From Arthrobacter sp. 135MFCol5.1 (GTDB lineage Bacteria > Actinomycetota > Actinomycetes > Actinomycetales > Micrococcaceae), in assembly GCF_000374865.1 (NCBI RefSeq), contig NZ_KB895456.1:124001-188000 (forward strand): 64,000 nucleotides of DNA, in the 5' to 3' direction. The stretch's first letter is position 1. The number at the start of each line of letters is the position of its first letter. A program made the translations under genes and the position numbers. Shown here one piece after another: positions 34,895-43,051 of the stretch. A model generated the notes under the pieces. It was not told the origin of the DNA, did not search any database, and was given only the letters and a program-made list of their open reading frames with translations.

Positions 34895-36469
34895 TTAGGC
34901 CTCCAGCCGGACATCAACGAGGGGGTAGGAGTTGGTGGGTGCCAGGTTGATCCCGGACACCCGTTCCCGGTGGGCCAGGACGGACTTGGGCACGAACGCC
35001 CAGGCGCAGGGCCAGGTGTCCCAGACTGCCTGCTGGGCGTCGTTGAGCAGTTGCGTCCTGCGCGCCGGGTCCGCCTCGGCGGAAGCGGCCTGGATCTTGG
35101 CGGTGACCTCGGGGATGACGTACCCCTGGTAGGTGTCGCGGGTGGCTTCCTTTTCCGGGGTGCCGGCGTACATGCCCTGGAGCATGGTGATGGCCAGGCC
35201 GGTGGGGCTGGGGTAGCCGTTGGCCAGCAGGTCCCAGTCGCCCTGTTTGCCCTGGCGCCAGGCCATGATGTTGCCGCCGGGTTCGAACTGCTGGAGCTCG
35301 GCCTTGACGCCGATCTTGCCGAACATTTCAACCAGGGCTTCCATCACGGAGGTGTCGGAGGCGAATTCGCCGGTTTCCCAGATGATCTTCAGGGTGAGGT
35401 CCTTGACGCCAAGTTCTGCAAGGGTGGCCTTGGCCTTCTCGGGGTCGTAGACGTATTCGCCGGTCTTGTAGTAGCCGGTGAGGCTGGATGGGGTGACGCC
35501 TGCGGCCTGGGTGACGGAGTCCACCAGGACGTCCTTCACCAGGGACTGTCCGTCGATGGCCATGCTGAGGGCCTGGCGGACGCGGGGGTTGGCCAGCGGG
35601 TGGCCGGCGGGCTTGCGGAAATTGAAGAAGATCTGGTTGAGGCGCAGGCTCGAGGCTTCCTGCAGCGTGACGCCGGGCAGGCCTGCGAGCTGTTCGCGGG
35701 AGTCTGGGGTGATGGAGTCGATGACGTCCACCTCGCCGCTGCGCAGGGCGATGACGCGGCTGGATTCCTCAGGGAGGAAACGGACCTCCACGTTGTCGAT
35801 GTGCGGCGCGGGACCCCAGTAGTTCTTGTTGCGTTCCAAGCTGTAGGTGCCGGCACCACGGTTGTACTTGGTGACAACATAAGGACCGGTGCCCAGGCCT
35901 TCCTGGAGTTCCTCCGGTTTGTTCTGTGCGGCCGGGGTTATCAGGATCATGCTCATCAGTGAGTCCAGGATGGGGACCGGCTTCTTGGTGACCATCCTGA
36001 ACGTGCGGTCATCCACGGGGACAACCTCGGGGAATTCGGGGAAGAACCCGGCCACGAAGGAGCCCTGGACCTGCTTGTACATCTTCAGGGCGGTGGAGAC
36101 GTCCTCCACAGTGACGGGGCTGTTGTCCGAGTAGCGGATGCCGTCGCGGAGCCGGACGGTCCATTCGGTGGGGCCGGTCATCTCGAAGCGTTCGGCCAGG
36201 ACCAGGACGGGCTTGGTTTCGGGGCCGATGGCGGTGAGTCCCTGGCGGACCGAGCGTTGCACGGTGACGGCTGCGTCAAACTGGTTGAGCTTGTTGTCCA
36301 GGCTGACCAGGGACCGGTTGAGGGCCAGGGTCAGGGTGCTGGGTCCGGGGAGTCCGGTGGGGCCGGCGCAGCCGGCCAGGCTGCCGGTGCCCAGCAGAAA
36401 CCCGGCGGCCGCACCGAACTGAAGGAGGCGGCGGCGGGAAATCTCACTTCCTTGAGGAAGAACGGTCAT
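34895..36469 (-). CDS. ABC transporter substrate-binding lipoprotein (SBP_bac_5)
   Basis: 524 residues. Tat-type lipoprotein signal: SRRRLLQFGAAAGFLLG followed by lipobox LAGC. It has the SBP_bac_5 (peptide/nickel/opine) fold: WTVRLRDGIRYSDNSPVTVEDV, GTGPYVVTKYNRG, LNQIFFNFRKPAGHPLANPRVRQALSMAID. Family members bind peptides, but many also bind sugars or opines; the linked sugar-acid genes suggest an acidic saccharide. First gene of the leftward operon, with twin operator-like sites upstream at 36550-36586. Confidence 0.9.
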   Translation of the reverse strand: MTVLPQGSEISRRRLLQFGAAAGFLLGTGSLAGCAGPTGLPGPSTLTLALNRSLVSLDNKLNQFDAAVTVQRSVRQGLTAIGPETKPVLVLAERFEMTGPTEWTVRLRDGIRYSDNSPVTVEDVSTALKMYKQVQGSFVAGFFPEFPEVVPVDDRTFRMVTKKPVPILDSLMSMILITPAAQNKPEELQEGLGTGPYVVTKYNRGAGTYSLERNKNYWGPAPHIDNVEVRFLPEESSRVIALRSGEVDVIDSITPDSREQLAGLPGVTLQEASSLRLNQIFFNFRKPAGHPLANPRVRQALSMAIDGQSLVKDVLVDSVTQAAGVTPSSLTGYYKTGEYVYDPEKAKATLAELGVKDLTLKIIWETGEFASDTSVMEALVEMFGKIGVKAELQQFEPGGNIMAWRQGKQGDWDLLANGYPSPTGLAITMLQGMYAGTPEKEATRDTYQGYVIPEVTAKIQAASAEADPARRTQLLNDAQQAVWDTWPCAWAFVPKSVLAHRERVSGINLAPTNSYPLVDVRLEA

Positions 36470-36549
36470 CGTTGACCTCTCGGTAGATCGGGGATGGCGG
36501 GCTGCCGGAATGGCTGCGCCGAATGTTGTGTCCATCACTTTGCCACTCC

Positions 36550-36586
36550 TGCGCAAATTGCGCAACCTATCTAGCGCGATTCGCGC
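36550..36586. promoter_or_regulatory. Twin operator sites in the divergent acid-sugar promoter region
   Basis: Two inverted repeats lie between the divergent operons: TGCGCAA-A-TTGCGCA (36550-36564) and GCGCGA-T-TCGCGC (36574-36586). Both fit (T/A)GCGC-N5-GCGCAACC, each followed by ACC, with starts 23 bp apart (about two helical turns). A third copy is inside the downstream gene at 37395. The adjacent DeoR regulator is the natural candidate binder; this is not shown by the sequence. Confidence 0.65.
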
Positions 36587-36657
36587 AACCATGTCATGAT
36601 GATGGAAAGCTTCCCGCTGATTGGCGGGTTCCAGCCGACTATGACGAGAGGAGCACC

Positions 36658-39033
36658 GTGGCTTCCGTATTTGTGCAGGCCGACGACTTCTCCGGCGCCG
36701 CCGAGGTTGGCTATTGCTTTGTGGAACATGGGCTGACTGCGCAGGTCATTCTCGCCGCGGGTGCGTCTTTCGGAACGCACGACGGCGGCCCCTCCTTTGC
36801 GGGAGAGGTCACCGACGTGGTGGTCGCCGATACACACTCCCGTGGCCTGTCCGGGGCCGAGGCTGAGGCGTTGGTGAAGGAGGCGTTCTCCGGTCCCGAG
36901 GCCTCTGCCGCACAGGTGCAGTTCAAGAAGATGGATTCCCTGTGGCGCGGCAACATCCAGGCTGAGGTGTCGGCCTTGGCCAGCCTTGGATTCCACGCCG
37001 TGATTGCGGGCGCACTCCCCCAGCTGCAGCGCACAGTACTCGGTGGCAAGCCGCTGGCTGCCGGCACTCCCCTGGCGGAAACGGACTTCTGGGAGGCCGA
37101 GCTGTCGGCCCCGCCAGTCGATGTTCCTTCATTGCTGGCCCCGGCGGATCCGTCCTCTGTGCGCTCCGTTGATCTGGCTGCGGTCCGCTCCGGATCCCTG
37201 GCTGCGAAGCTCGCCGGGCTGCTCGAACCCGAGCGGCCGCAGCTCGTGGTGGTGGACGGCGAGACCGTCCGGGACCTGGAGAACACCGTGGACGCCCTGC
37301 TGGAACTGGAGTTCCGGGCGGGCGGACGCCGCATCGTGCTGGTCGGAACCGGCGGGGCGGCCGATGTTCTCGCCCAGCGGCTCAGCACACGACTTGCGCG
37401 AAATGCGCAACCTGTGGCAACGGCTGACGCAACCACCGCGGAACCGCAGGAGGCACCCGGGCCGGTGCTCGCCGTCGTCGGCTCCGCTTCACAGACCGCG
37501 CAGGCGCAACTGGCTGCCCTTGAAGCCCAAGGGTTCACGGTGGTCCGGCTGCACCCGCTCTACGCCGGTGCGGACGGCGCCTACGTGTCCCAACTGGCCC
37601 AGGTTTCGGCGGATTTGCGGTCAGGTGCCCGCGTGATCATCACGTTGGCGGCCCAGAAAGTGGACCCGTCCGCCTCGACCCGCATCGTGCAGGCGCTGGC
37701 AAGGTTCGCCGCCGAGGCCGTCAAGGGAACTGGGGCCGACCTGATCCTCACCGGCGGTGAGACGGCCAGGGAAGTCCTGGACGCCGTCGGCCGCTCCAGC
37801 TTGGTGCCGCTCGCGGCGGTGCAGCACGGAGCCGTGCTGAGCCGCGCGGACGACGGGACGCTGGTGGGCACCAAGCCCGGCAGCTTCGGCGACCACCTGG
37901 CCCTCCTTCAGCTGTATGACGAAATCCGGAAGCGCCGCGGCCAGGCCGCCGCAGCTTCCACCCAAACCCTTTCCCACAAGACTTCCGAAGAATCTGGAGC
38001 AACAATGACTGACGAATCAACGCACAACCAGCCCCTCCCCTACGTGGCCGTGACCATGGGCGACGGCGCCGGAGTTGGCCCCGAGGTGGTGGTGGCCGCC
38101 GTGCTGGATCCGCAGAGCAACGCCGAGTGCCGGCCCGTGGTGATCGGCGACGCGCTGCGGCTGCGCCAGGCGGCGGAGACCCTGGGCGTCGAGGCGGACA
38201 TCCGGCCGATCGAGGATGTGGACGATGCTGTGTTCACGCCGGGCCGGGTGAACGTGATCGACCTGACGCTGCTGCCGGCGGACCTGCCGTGGGGCCAGCT
38301 CTCGCCCGTGGCCGGGCATGCCGCCTACGAATACATCCGGGTGGCCAGCGAGCTGGCGATGGCCGGGAAGGTGCAAGCCATTTGCACCGCGCCGCTGAAC
38401 AAGGAGGCGCTGCACGCCGCCGGGCACATCTACCCCGGGCACACCGAGCTGCTGGCGCACCTGACCGGCACGGAGGAAGTGTCCATGATGCTCTCCACGC
38501 CCAAGATCAGGGTGATCCACGTGACCACGCACATCGGCCTGGTGGATGCCATCCGCAAGATCAACCCGGACCTGGTGGAGCGGACCATCCGCCGCGGCCA
38601 CGAGGCGCTGGTGCGGGCGGGCATCCCCAACCCGAAGATCGGCGTGTGCGCCATCAACCCGCACGCCGGCGAGAACGGCCTGTTCGGGCAGGGCGAGGAA
38701 GCGGAGAAGATCGAGCCGGGCGTGAAGGCGGCGCAGGCGGACGGGATCAACGCCGTGGGCCCGCTGCCCGCGGACACGCTGTTCTTCCTGGCCGGCCGCG
38801 GTGATTACGACCTGGTGGTGGCCATGTACCACGACCAGGGGCACGGACCGGTGAAAGTGCTGGGGATCGAGGCAGGCGTGAACATCACGGTGGGCCTGCC
38901 GGTGATCCGGACCTCCGTGGACCACGGCACCGCGTTCGACATCGCGGGCAAGGCCATCGCCGATTCCCGGTCCATGGTGGAGGCGCTGCACCAGGCGGCA
39001 GAAATGGCCACCCGGCCGGCCCACGTTGGTTGA
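36658..39033 (+). CDS. Four-carbon acid sugar kinase (DUF1537) fused to PdxA-type dehydrogenase
   Basis: One uninterrupted frame of 791 codons from GTG 36658 (GAGAGGAG upstream). Residues 1-430 are a DUF1537 acid-sugar kinase: VQADDFSGAAE, FKKMDSLWRGNIQAE, VVGSASQTAQAQL, LTGGETAREVL. Residues 455-791 are PdxA-like: VTMGDGAGVGPE, metal-binding GHTELLAHL, MYHDQGHGPVK, DHGTAFDIAG. Known pathways phosphorylate threonate or erythronate at O4, and PdxA2 then oxidises and decarboxylates to a triose phosphate. An internal ATG at 38005 with GGAG upstream gives a free 342-residue PdxA. Fusion, internal restart or both are possible. Confidence 0.88.
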   Translation: MASVFVQADDFSGAAEVGYCFVEHGLTAQVILAAGASFGTHDGGPSFAGEVTDVVVADTHSRGLSGAEAEALVKEAFSGPEASAAQVQFKKMDSLWRGNIQAEVSALASLGFHAVIAGALPQLQRTVLGGKPLAAGTPLAETDFWEAELSAPPVDVPSLLAPADPSSVRSVDLAAVRSGSLAAKLAGLLEPERPQLVVVDGETVRDLENTVDALLELEFRAGGRRIVLVGTGGAADVLAQRLSTRLARNAQPVATADATTAEPQEAPGPVLAVVGSASQTAQAQLAALEAQGFTVVRLHPLYAGADGAYVSQLAQVSADLRSGARVIITLAAQKVDPSASTRIVQALARFAAEAVKGTGADLILTGGETAREVLDAVGRSSLVPLAAVQHGAVLSRADDGTLVGTKPGSFGDHLALLQLYDEIRKRRGQAAAASTQTLSHKTSEESGATMTDESTHNQPLPYVAVTMGDGAGVGPEVVVAAVLDPQSNAECRPVVIGDALRLRQAAETLGVEADIRPIEDVDDAVFTPGRVNVIDLTLLPADLPWGQLSPVAGHAAYEYIRVASELAMAGKVQAICTAPLNKEALHAAGHIYPGHTELLAHLTGTEEVSMMLSTPKIRVIHVTTHIGLVDAIRKINPDLVERTIRRGHEALVRAGIPNPKIGVCAINPHAGENGLFGQGEEAEKIEPGVKAAQADGINAVGPLPADTLFFLAGRGDYDLVVAMYHDQGHGPVKVLGIEAGVNITVGLPVIRTSVDHGTAFDIAGKAIADSRSMVEALHQAAEMATRPAHVG
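37395..37409. promoter_or_regulatory. Third operator-like copy, inside the kinase coding region
   Basis: TGCGC-GAAAT-GCGCA followed by ACC, the same pattern as the two upstream sites, about 830 bp downstream of them within the kinase part. Intragenic auxiliary operators allow repression loops; here this is inference from the repeated motif. Confidence 0.45.
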
Positions 39034-39046
39034 GCCAGTCGAAACC
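39025..39046 (+). repeat. REP-like element supplying the stop codon of the fusion gene
   Basis: GTTGGTTGAGCCAGTCGAAACC. The TGA within GGTTGAG is the stop codon of the kinase/PdxA gene. A near-identical element ends the TetR gene at 49192. Confidence 0.55.
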
Positions 39047-39105
39047 CATCGGTGACTAGCATGGGTACCACTGCCACCGCCATGCCCACGGGAAGGAGAC
39101 CGGGA

Positions 39106-39882
39106 ATGCTCAGCGCAAACGCGCGGCGCGAGGAGATCTACCACCTTGCCGTGACCACCGGCCTCGCGTCCGTGGAGGAGCTCTCGGCGAAGTTCGAGGT
39201 GACGGCGTCCACCATCCGCCGCGACCTGGCGTTGCTGAACGGGCAGGGCCGCCTGGCCCGCACCTACGGCGGGGCAATGGCGCTGGGCGCGCACCCAGAG
39301 GCGTCGCTGCGGCAACGCACTGGTGAGGCGTTCGAGCAGAAGCATGCGATCGCCCGGTGGGCGGCCTCGGTAATCCAGCCCGGGGAGAGCATCCTGCTCG
39401 ACGCCGGCTCCACCGCAGGTGCCCTGGCGCACGAGCTGCGCGGGTTTGACCGGTTGTCGGTCACGACGCCGGGGATCAACACGCTGCAGGAGCTGGCCGA
39501 ATGCGATGGCATCGAGGTGGACTGCCTGGGCGGCCGGTTGCGCAGTGTTTCCCAGAGTTTCGTCGGCCCGCTGGCGGAGGCGGCGCTGGAACGGATGAGC
39601 TTTGACCGCGTCTTCCTGGGGGCGGACGCCGTCACCGCCGACGACGGCATCTGCGAGGCCGACCACGCCCAGACCCGCCTCAAGGAGCTCATGGCCCGGC
39701 GCGGGCGTTCCGTCTACGTTTTGGCCGACTCCTCCAAGCTGGGCCTGCGGCCCTTCCACGCTTGGGTGCGGCTGGCGTTGCCGTGGACTTTGGTGACGGA
39801 CGACGGCGCCGACCCTGCCCAGGTGCAGAAGTTCCGGGACGCGGGGGTCAGCGTTGAGGTGGCTGCGGTTTCCGGTGGTTGA
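39106..39882 (+). CDS. DeoR/GlpR-family transcriptional regulator
   Basis: 258 residues; start ATG 39106 with GGAAGGAG 8 bp upstream (the frame is open back to 39052). N-terminal DeoR winged helix: RREEIYHLAVTTGLASVEELSAKFEVTASTIRRDLALLNGQGRLARTYGGA region, residues 5-60. C-terminal DeoRC sugar-phosphate isomerase-like domain: ILLDAGSTAGALAHEL, LSVTTPGINTLQEL, DRVFLGADAVTADDGI. It senses a sugar phosphate and probably controls both divergent operons. A truncated second copy of its 5' part lies at 58.9 kb. Its stop lies in a GGTGGTTGAG repeat. Confidence 0.9.
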   Translation: MLSANARREEIYHLAVTTGLASVEELSAKFEVTASTIRRDLALLNGQGRLARTYGGAMALGAHPEASLRQRTGEAFEQKHAIARWAASVIQPGESILLDAGSTAGALAHELRGFDRLSVTTPGINTLQELAECDGIEVDCLGGRLRSVSQSFVGPLAEAALERMSFDRVFLGADAVTADDGICEADHAQTRLKELMARRGRSVYVLADSSKLGLRPFHAWVRLALPWTLVTDDGADPAQVQKFRDAGVSVEVAAVSGG

Positions 39883-39928
39883 GCGTTCCCCGGACGGCTG
39901 CGTGGCTGTGGAGACACCTCGACCAACC
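39874..39928. repeat. REP-like inverted element at the DeoR gene end
   Basis: GGTGGTTGAG at 39874-39883 (containing the DeoR stop TGA) faces CTCGACCAACC at 39918-39928, its approximate complement. The spacer is about 34 bp. It may serve as a terminator between convergent genes. Confidence 0.5.
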
Positions 39929-39950
39929 GCAGCATCCGTCCGTTGTGATG

Positions 39951-41204
39951 CTAATCCCCTTGCAGCTCGCCGCGGACCAGCTGCCGCGTGACGTCCGTGA
40001 GCAAGTCAACGCCGCGCAATGCATCGTCATCGAGCGTGTATTCGGCCTCGTTGTGCGAGATGCCTTCGACGCTGGGAACGAATAGCATGACGGTGGGGAC
40101 CACGTCCTTCATGTTGGTGGAATCGTGCCCGGCGACGGTCATCACGTCCCGGTGGCTGTAGCCAAGGCTCTCTGCGCTTGACCTGGCCAGTTCAGCCCCC
40201 TTGGACTGGTAGGACACCACGCCCCAGTTGTGGGTGAGGTCCAGGCGGATCTCCGTCCGGGAATCTGCTTCGGCGTCGACAATCCTCTTGCCCAGCCGTT
40301 CCATGGCCAGGCCCAGGACGGACTCATCGGGGGAACGCAGGTCCAGGTTCATCAGCACCTGGCGGGCGACGGTGACCGGCGAGTTCGGCAGGACATAAAG
40401 CTCCGATACCGATGTGTGCAGCTGCCCCGGCTCGAATTCCGCGGCCAGTTCACGGGCGGCGGCGATGACCAGCGCGGCCCCGTACAGGGCGTCGCGGCGG
40501 TCCTCCATGCGGGTCGCGCCAGTGTGCGACTGGGCTCCATCCACCGTTACCCGGTACTTGCTGGCTGCCCAGGTACGGTCCACGATCCCTACTTGGGTGC
40601 CGGTTTCTTCAAGGTTCCTGCCCTGTTCGATGTGGATCTCGGCATAGCATGCCACGTCGGCGAGGACCGGGGCGTTCGCTTGCGGGGTGGCATGGCCGTC
40701 CGCCAAGGCCTCCGCCACAGTGATTCCGGCAGGATCTGCGGTGGCAAGCGCGTCGCCCAGCGGCAGTTTCCCGGTGAAGACCGAGCTTCCCATCATGCTG
40801 GGCGCGAAGCGGCTGCCTTCCTCGTTGAACCAGTTCACAACGGCCAGGTTGCAGGTGGGGTGGAGCTTGCCGGCCCGGGCTTCCGCAGCGACGCGGGCGC
40901 CTGCATGGGCCGCTGCGAGAACGCCGTAGGCCCCGTCGTACCGGCCGGCCAGCGGCTGGGAGTCCAGGTGTGAGCCGACCAGCACATAGGGGGCGCCGGC
41001 GACCAGGTCCAGGGTGCCGAACTGGTTGCCTGCCCCGTCCACTGATTCGGCATAGCCATGCCGGGCCAGCCACTGGCTGAACCACGCCCGCGTGGCGTGG
41101 TCTGCGGCCGTGCCGGCCTGCCGGTCCACGCCTCCCCCGGGCGTGGCGCCGAAGCCTGACATCGTGGCGAAGTCTGCAAGGAACTCGTTGTGTGCGGTGT
41201 TCAT
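39951..41204 (-). CDS. M20-family Zn-dependent amidohydrolase (allantoate/N-carbamoyl amino acid type)
   Basis: 417 residues. Motifs of the hydantoinase/carbamoylase branch: VGSHLDSQPLAGRYDGAYGVL (metal ligands His and Asp), NWFNEEGSRFAPSMMGS (Glu), EIHIEQGRNLE (His), GAQSHTGATRMEDRRDAL dimerisation domain, AGHDSTNM, and closing H in ISHNEAEY. These enzymes cleave N-carbamoyl groups from amino acids or ureido groups from allantoate. Its ATG overlaps the stop of the upstream amidohydrolase by 4 bp. Last gene of a two-gene leftward operon. Confidence 0.88.
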   Translation of the reverse strand: MNTAHNEFLADFATMSGFGATPGGGVDRQAGTAADHATRAWFSQWLARHGYAESVDGAGNQFGTLDLVAGAPYVLVGSHLDSQPLAGRYDGAYGVLAAAHAGARVAAEARAGKLHPTCNLAVVNWFNEEGSRFAPSMMGSSVFTGKLPLGDALATADPAGITVAEALADGHATPQANAPVLADVACYAEIHIEQGRNLEETGTQVGIVDRTWAASKYRVTVDGAQSHTGATRMEDRRDALYGAALVIAAARELAAEFEPGQLHTSVSELYVLPNSPVTVARQVLMNLDLRSPDESVLGLAMERLGKRIVDAEADSRTEIRLDLTHNWGVVSYQSKGAELARSSAESLGYSHRDVMTVAGHDSTNMKDVVPTVMLFVPSVEGISHNEAEYTLDDDALRGVDLLTDVTRQLVRGELQGD

Positions 41205-42895
41205 GGGGTTTCCTTCCCTGTCAGTGCGGCATCCAGGTCTGTGGCGCGGACCGGCGCCGGCAGATTTTCCTCGCCGAAGCGGATCTGACCGCCCACCATG
41301 GTGGCGAGCACGCGCGTGGCTGAGATGTTTGAGGGGTCGACGGCGGTGGGGTCCTGGTCCAGGAACACGAGGTCCGCCAAGTACCCCGGTGCCAGGCGCC
41401 CCTTGATGTGGCCGGTTCCGGTCGCGGCGGCCGATCCGGTGGTGTACGCAGCGAGCGCCTGGGCTGCTGTGATCCTTTCGTCCGGGCCGTATACGTCGCC
41501 CGAAGGGGTCAGCCGCTCCACGAAAGACTGCATGACGTCCAGGGGCCGGCCGTTGGAGACGGGCCGGTCCGAACTTCCCGGCAGCGTAATCCCCCGCGCC
41601 AGCAGGCCCCTGGCAGGGTAGGACCAGGTGGTGCGCTTGGGGCCCAGCAGGCGGGCCATGCCATCTCCGAATTCGGTGATGAAGTGCGGCTGCGGGACCA
41701 GCACGATGCCGGCCCGGGCTATCCGGTCAAGCTGATCGGGGCGGACAACTCCGCCATGCTCGATCCGGTTGGGTTGTGCGTTGGCCCCGAACTTTTCCTG
41801 CGCCTCCGTAATGATGTCAATGGCGTGGTCGATTGCGTGGTCGCCGATGGCATGCATCGCAATCGCCCAGCCAGCACGGTAGGCGCTGAGCGCCGACTCT
41901 CGCAGCTGCTCCGCGTCCATTTGCAGATAGCCGTGGTTATGGGTGCAGCCGACATAGTGCTCGGTCATGTAGGCCGTGCTGCCCAGGAGCGAACCGTCGC
42001 TAAAGATCTTCACCGGTCCCAAGCGCAGCCAATCGTCGCCCAGGCCGGTGCGGATTCCGGCGTCGAGGCCAATGGAGGCCGGATCATCGGCGTGGCCGGG
42101 CACATCGTGGAGGGCATCCATGACCAGCATTGGCTGCATCCTGACGCTCAGCAGCCCCTTGTCGCGGGCGTTCTGGTACGCGGCGAACTCCCGCGGCGAA
42201 TAACCGATCCAGCCACCGGCGATGCCCGCATCGGTGACGCTGGTAATTCCTTCGGACAGATAGTGTGACGTGGCCAGATCCAGTGCGCGTTCAATGGTCT
42301 CCAGCGGATACGGCAGCAGGATGTCCTGCACCAGCCGCATGGCGTTTTCCTCCAACAGCCCCGTCGGCAGGCCATCTTCGCCCATGACGACGACGCCGCC
42401 TTCGATCGGTGCACTGAGATCGGCATGGGCGGCCACCCGCTCCAGTGCTACGCCGTTGAGCGTGCAGGCGTGGCCGGAAGAATGTTTGATCCACACTGGA
42501 CGTCCCCCCGCCGCCGCATCCAGCCGGTCCTTGTCCGGTTGCTGGCCGTCGAGCAGCAGCGGGCTGTAGCCCGCTGCCACGACCCACTCCCCCGGGGCCA
42601 TCCCGGCGGCGGCCTCAGCGATGATCCGGTACAGCTCGTCCAGGTTCGCCGCTGCCCCTGCGTTGGCCTCCATCAGCCCCAGGCCGAACCAGACGCTGTG
42701 CGCGTGGACGTCATTGAATCCAGGGACAATCGTGGTTCCGGCGGCATCAATGGTCCTGAGGGCATGGCCGCAGAGACCGGCGTCGGGATCCACATCAAGG
42801 ATTTTGCCGTCGTGAATGAGCAGGCTTGTCGCGGTGGGGCGGGAGGCATCCTGGGTCAGTATGTGTGCATTGCGAATCAGGAGATCGACGGGCAT
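41201..42895 (-). CDS. YtcJ-type metal-dependent amidohydrolase
   Basis: 564 residues. Amidohydrolase superfamily, YtcJ/NfdA group: leading beta domain (LLIRNAHILTQD), FNDVHAHSVWFGLG with the HxH metal site, IKHSSGHACTLNG, AMHAIGDHAIDHAID, NRIEHGGVVRPDQLDRIARAGI and GSSDRPVSNGRPLDVMQSFV, then AYTTGSAAATG. NfdA-type enzymes hydrolyse N-substituted formamides. First gene of the leftward unit, with an ATG after AAAGAGGATCC. The M20 partner and nearby MHS symporter suggest use of amide- or ureide-type compounds. Confidence 0.87.
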   Translation of the reverse strand: MPVDLLIRNAHILTQDASRPTATSLLIHDGKILDVDPDAGLCGHALRTIDAAGTTIVPGFNDVHAHSVWFGLGLMEANAGAAANLDELYRIIAEAAAGMAPGEWVVAAGYSPLLLDGQQPDKDRLDAAAGGRPVWIKHSSGHACTLNGVALERVAAHADLSAPIEGGVVVMGEDGLPTGLLEENAMRLVQDILLPYPLETIERALDLATSHYLSEGITSVTDAGIAGGWIGYSPREFAAYQNARDKGLLSVRMQPMLVMDALHDVPGHADDPASIGLDAGIRTGLGDDWLRLGPVKIFSDGSLLGSTAYMTEHYVGCTHNHGYLQMDAEQLRESALSAYRAGWAIAMHAIGDHAIDHAIDIITEAQEKFGANAQPNRIEHGGVVRPDQLDRIARAGIVLVPQPHFITEFGDGMARLLGPKRTTWSYPARGLLARGITLPGSSDRPVSNGRPLDVMQSFVERLTPSGDVYGPDERITAAQALAAYTTGSAAATGTGHIKGRLAPGYLADLVFLDQDPTAVDPSNISATRVLATMVGGQIRFGEENLPAPVRATDLDAALTGKETP

Positions 42896-43000
42896 GGATC
42901 CTCTTTGCTAGGGTCCCCGGGCCTTTCCGGGGGTTGGAACCGCGGCCTGTACGTGCCGCTCCGTCCATTCAACTCTGTGATATCGCTGCCTTCAATGGAT

Positions 43001-43017
43001 ATAAAACGCTGTTTTAT
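43001..43017. promoter_or_regulatory. Perfect 17-bp inverted repeat between amidohydrolase and PucR genes
   Basis: ATAAAAC-GCT-GTTTTAT is a perfect repeat centred in the 156-bp divergent gap, 35 bp before the PucR ATG. It stands out as AT-rich in GC-rich surroundings. A TAAACT -10-like box lies at 43040-43045. Likely operator for the PucR-type regulator or a partner. Confidence 0.6.
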
Positions 43018-43051
43018 GGCCGAAATTTAGGCTTTTGCATAAACTAGCGTC

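Noticed and set aside
38017..39759. 580-codon minus-strand open frame
   Set aside because: Antisense to the PdxA domain and the DeoR gene, whose motifs are clear; no coding signature of its own.
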